Shown here piece by piece: positions 61,633 through 64,000 of a stretch of DNA of 64,000 nt. A program made the translations under genes and the position numbers. A model generated the notes under the pieces. It was not told where the DNA came from. It saw only the letters and a list, made by a program, of their open reading frames with translations, and ran no database searches. The stretch's first letter is position 1. Each line of letters opens with the position of its first letter. Source of the DNA: Pseudodonghicola sp048268305 (GTDB taxonomy: Bacteria > Pseudomonadota > Alphaproteobacteria > Rhodobacterales > Rhodobacteraceae); assembly GCF_048268305.1 (NCBI RefSeq), contig NZ_JBLWVT010000009.1, forward strand, positions 62,001-126,000, written 5' to 3'.

Positions 61633-62553
61633 GTGGTGGCCCCGAACGCTTTCCCCCGTCCCGCGCCGCACGCCTTGCGGCTCTGGTCGGTGGTGGCGGG
61701 GGCGGGGCTGGCCTGGGGGTTGACCGGGCCGCTGACCAAGCTGGCGATCTCGACCGGGCACAATGCCGTCGGCATATCCTTCTGGTGCACGCTGGTCGCC
61801 GCGCTGATACTGAGCGGCACCCTGATATTGCGGCGGCAGCGGCTGCCCTTGGGCGGGCGGTATCTGCGGCTTTATCTGAGCGCCGGGCTGCTGGGAACGG
61901 CATTGCCCAACGCACTATCCTTCACCGCCTACGGGCATTTGCCGATCGGCATCATGATGATGCTCCTGTCGTTGGTGCCGATGGTGACGCTGCTGGTCGC
62001 CTGGCCGCTGGGGTTGGAGCAGCCGACGCCGCGCCGGCTTGCGGGGATCGCGCTGGGGGCGCTCGGCGTGGCGATGATCGTGCTGCCGGGCACCAGCCTG
62101 CCCGATCCGGCGCAGGCGATCTGGCTTCTCGCGCCGCTGGCGGTGGCGTTGTCCTATTCCGGTGAAAACGTGGTGATCGCCAGGGCCGACATGCGCGATC
62201 TCGGCCCGATCGCCACCCTTTGCGGCATGAGCTGGGGCGCCTTGGCGCTGATCACCCCGGTGATGCTGGCGACCGGCACCGGTTTCGATCTGACCGCTTT
62301 CGGCCCGTCGGAGCTGGCGGTGCTGGGGCTGGGGATGCTCAATCTGGTGGCCTATGCCGGCTATATCTGGCTGATCGGTCACGCCGGGCCGGTCTTCGCG
62401 TCGCAGATCGGCTATGTGGTGACCGGCACCGGTGTGCTGATGGGCATGATCTTCTTTGGCGAGCGGTACGCGATCTGGGTCTGGGGGGCGCTTTGCATGA
62501 TCGCTCTGGGTCTGACGTTGGTGCGGCCCCGGCCGGAAAATCCGCCGCTCTGA
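61633..62553 (+). CDS. EamA/DMT family transporter
   Basis: This 306-residue protein has ten hydrophobic helices in two EamA halves, with GLAWGLTGPLTKLAIS at the start of the first and the second starting near LAPLAVALSYSGENVVIA. The substrate is unknown; the family exports amino acids and metabolites. Two GTG codons (61633 and 61636) are the available starts, 9-12 bp after the nadE stop, with GAGGCG upstream, so it is probably co-transcribed with nadE. Confidence 0.85.
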   Translation: MVAPNAFPRPAPHALRLWSVVAGAGLAWGLTGPLTKLAISTGHNAVGISFWCTLVAALILSGTLILRRQRLPLGGRYLRLYLSAGLLGTALPNALSFTAYGHLPIGIMMMLLSLVPMVTLLVAWPLGLEQPTPRRLAGIALGALGVAMIVLPGTSLPDPAQAIWLLAPLAVALSYSGENVVIARADMRDLGPIATLCGMSWGALALITPVMLATGTGFDLTAFGPSELAVLGLGMLNLVAYAGYIWLIGHAGPVFASQIGYVVTGTGVLMGMIFFGERYAIWVWGALCMIALGLTLVRPRPENPPL

Positions 62554-62627
62554 GCCGGTGGAAAAACAATGCTGCGGATGCGAAAAAAACGGATGCGCCC
62601 GCCGATGGCAGGACTATAGTCGCCGCC

Positions 62628-63959
62628 ATGCCCGGACCTATGCTTGACCCTTTCGACGCTGATTCCGATCTGCCCGCCCGCGTGGACGTGGTGGTGATCG
62701 GCGGCGGTATCATCGGCGCCTCGACCGCGCTGGAACTGGCCGAACGCGGCCAATCCGTCCTGCTCTGCGAAAAGGGCGTGATCGGCGGCGAACAATCCAG
62801 CCGGAACTGGGGCTGGGTGCGGCTGGCGATGCGCGACCCGCGCGAAATCCCGCTGATGATCGAGGCGCAGAAGATCTGGGAAGGGCTCGATGCCCGCACC
62901 GGGCGCCGGACCGGCTATCGCCGCGCCGGCATCCTCTATGCCGCCACCGACGCGAAATCCTATGACCGGCGCGAACGCTGGTCGCGGCATCTGGCGGCAC
63001 ATGGGGTGCCGGGGGGCATGGTGTCGGGCGCGGCGCTCGACGCGCTGCTGCCGGGGCGCAAGGTGGCGCTGAAGGGCGGGCTTCATACCCCGCTCGACGG
63101 CATGGCCGAACCGCAATGGGCGGCGCCCGCCATCGCCGCGGCGGCGCGCGACCGCGGTGCCACGGTGCTGACCGGCTGTGCGGTGCGCTCGCTCGATCTG
63201 GTGGCCGGGCGGGTGGCCGGGGTGGTCACCGAAAGGGGCCGGGTCGCCTGCGATGCGGTGGTCCTGGCCGGCGGCGCTTGGTCACGTCTGTTTGCCGGCA
63301 ACGCCGGGATTGCGCTGCCGCAGCTCAAGATCCTGAACACGGTGATGCGCACCACCCCGGTCGAGGGCGGCCCCGATGTCACCCTCTGGGCCAATAGCTT
63401 CGCGCTGAGAAAGCGGGCCGATGGCGGCTATACCGTCGCCTCCGGCGTGGCGAGCACCTATGATCTGGTGCCCGACAGCTTCCGGTTGGCGCGCGCCTTC
63501 TTCCCGGCGCTGATCCACGAATGGTCGAGCATGGACTTGCGGCTGACCCGCCGCTGGCTGGAAGAGGCGCGGCAGGCGCGGCGCTGGGGCCCCGAGGATG
63601 TGACGCCCTTCGAGCTGGACCGCATCCTCGATCCGGCGCCCTCGGCGCGGGTGCTGCGGTCCTGCTGGGCCGAGGCGCAGCAGGCCTTTCCGGTGCTGGG
63701 CACGGCGCAGGTGGCGCAGGGCTGGGGCGGCATGATCGACGTGACCCCGGATGCCATCCCGGTGATCTCGGGCGTCGATCGGCTGCCGGGGATGTTCATC
63801 GCCACCGGCTTTTCCGGCCATGGCTTCGGCATCGGGCCGGGGGCGGGGCGGTTGATGGCCGATCTGGTGCTGGGGGCGACGCCGGTGGTGGATCCGGTGG
63901 AATTCCGCCTGTCCCGATTCACCGATGGCAGCCGGGTGCATATCGACCCCGGGTATTGA
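62628..63959 (+). CDS. FAD-dependent oxidoreductase, D-amino acid dehydrogenase/DAO family
   Basis: This 443-residue protein has the dinucleotide motif VVVIGGGIIGASTALELAERG (near residues 21-41) and the DAO C-terminal flavin block PGMFIATGFSGHGFGIGPGAG. Members oxidise amines or D-amino acids, and the substrate cannot be fixed here. The SSRNWGWVR block after the FAD motif is typical of DadA-like and amine dehydrogenase subgroups. No signal peptide is visible. The ATG at 62628 lies 75 bp after the transporter stop on the same strand. The last 41 bp of the window after its stop hold nothing recognisable. Confidence 0.86.
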   Translation: MPGPMLDPFDADSDLPARVDVVVIGGGIIGASTALELAERGQSVLLCEKGVIGGEQSSRNWGWVRLAMRDPREIPLMIEAQKIWEGLDARTGRRTGYRRAGILYAATDAKSYDRRERWSRHLAAHGVPGGMVSGAALDALLPGRKVALKGGLHTPLDGMAEPQWAAPAIAAAARDRGATVLTGCAVRSLDLVAGRVAGVVTERGRVACDAVVLAGGAWSRLFAGNAGIALPQLKILNTVMRTTPVEGGPDVTLWANSFALRKRADGGYTVASGVASTYDLVPDSFRLARAFFPALIHEWSSMDLRLTRRWLEEARQARRWGPEDVTPFELDRILDPAPSARVLRSCWAEAQQAFPVLGTAQVAQGWGGMIDVTPDAIPVISGVDRLPGMFIATGFSGHGFGIGPGAGRLMADLVLGATPVVDPVEFRLSRFTDGSRVHIDPGY

Positions 63960-64000
63960 GGGACGGCCGCGACCCTCGGTTCTGTCATCGGGCCGGGTGA

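Overview
The window reads as ordinary chromosomal core sequence from a GC-rich alphaproteobacterium of the Rhodobacteraceae (the Rhodobacter/Paracoccus-like group). This is inferred from gene content: an sdhCDAB operon, divergent ethylmalonyl-CoA mutase and crotonyl-CoA carboxylase/reductase genes, an HvrA/Spb-type H-NS protein, an RpoHII-type sigma factor, a sulfide:quinone oxidoreductase whose cysteines fall at the Rhodobacter capsulatus positions, and an ornithine decarboxylase leader of the alphaproteobacterial speF kind. No rRNA, tRNA, insertion sequence, prophage, CRISPR array or recognisable defence island is visible. No obviously new multi-gene system was found. The points worth a second look are RNA leaders, small unknown genes and odd domain variants.

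Layout, 0-12 kb: the sdh operon (3' end of sdhC, then sdhD, sdhA, a sulfotransferase-like gene, sdhB), two small hypotheticals, a leader RNA and ornithine decarboxylase, a DUF1989 protein, a minus-strand hvrA-like gene and deoD, then ecm and ccr diverging from a shared 400-bp control region. 12-24.5 kb: a RecD-like helicase overlapping a short-chain dehydrogenase, a TIGR02186/TauE pair, a four-gene BMP-type nucleoside ABC transporter, tsaB-rimI, an Nfu protein, a universal stress protein and a branched-chain aminotransferase. 24.5-32.5 kb: trpS, a rhomboid-fold protein lacking catalytic residues, a DUF2892 protein, murJ, glnD and an LpoA/LppC-like lipoprotein.

32.5-47 kb: rsmI-yraN-gshB-hydrolase on the plus strand, comM, a GST, a cobU/phosphatase pair, then a plus-strand run rpoH-chaN-coaBC-dut-moeB-M3 peptidase, and ghrA. 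47-53 kb: the cell-elongation operon mreB-mreC-mreD-mrdA-rodA on the minus strand, probably running on into ghrA. 53-64 kb: a TetR/darcynin-like divergent pair with an operator palindrome, leuA behind a leucine-rich leader peptide, an ArsR/SRPBCC pair with a perfect palindrome, sqr, a secreted protein with 18 MORN repeats, nadE, an EamA transporter and an FAD-dependent oxidoreductase.

Genes that work together: SdhABCD form respiratory complex II. Ccr and Ecm catalyse two steps of the ethylmalonyl-CoA pathway for acetyl-CoA assimilation. MreBCD, PBP2, RodA and MurJ build the lateral wall. CobU and the adjacent phosphatase probably act in late cobalamin assembly, which would supply the B12 cofactor of Ecm. 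A dispersed intergenic repeat (core GGATATTTG..GCTAGAAAAAGC) occurs in four gaps.
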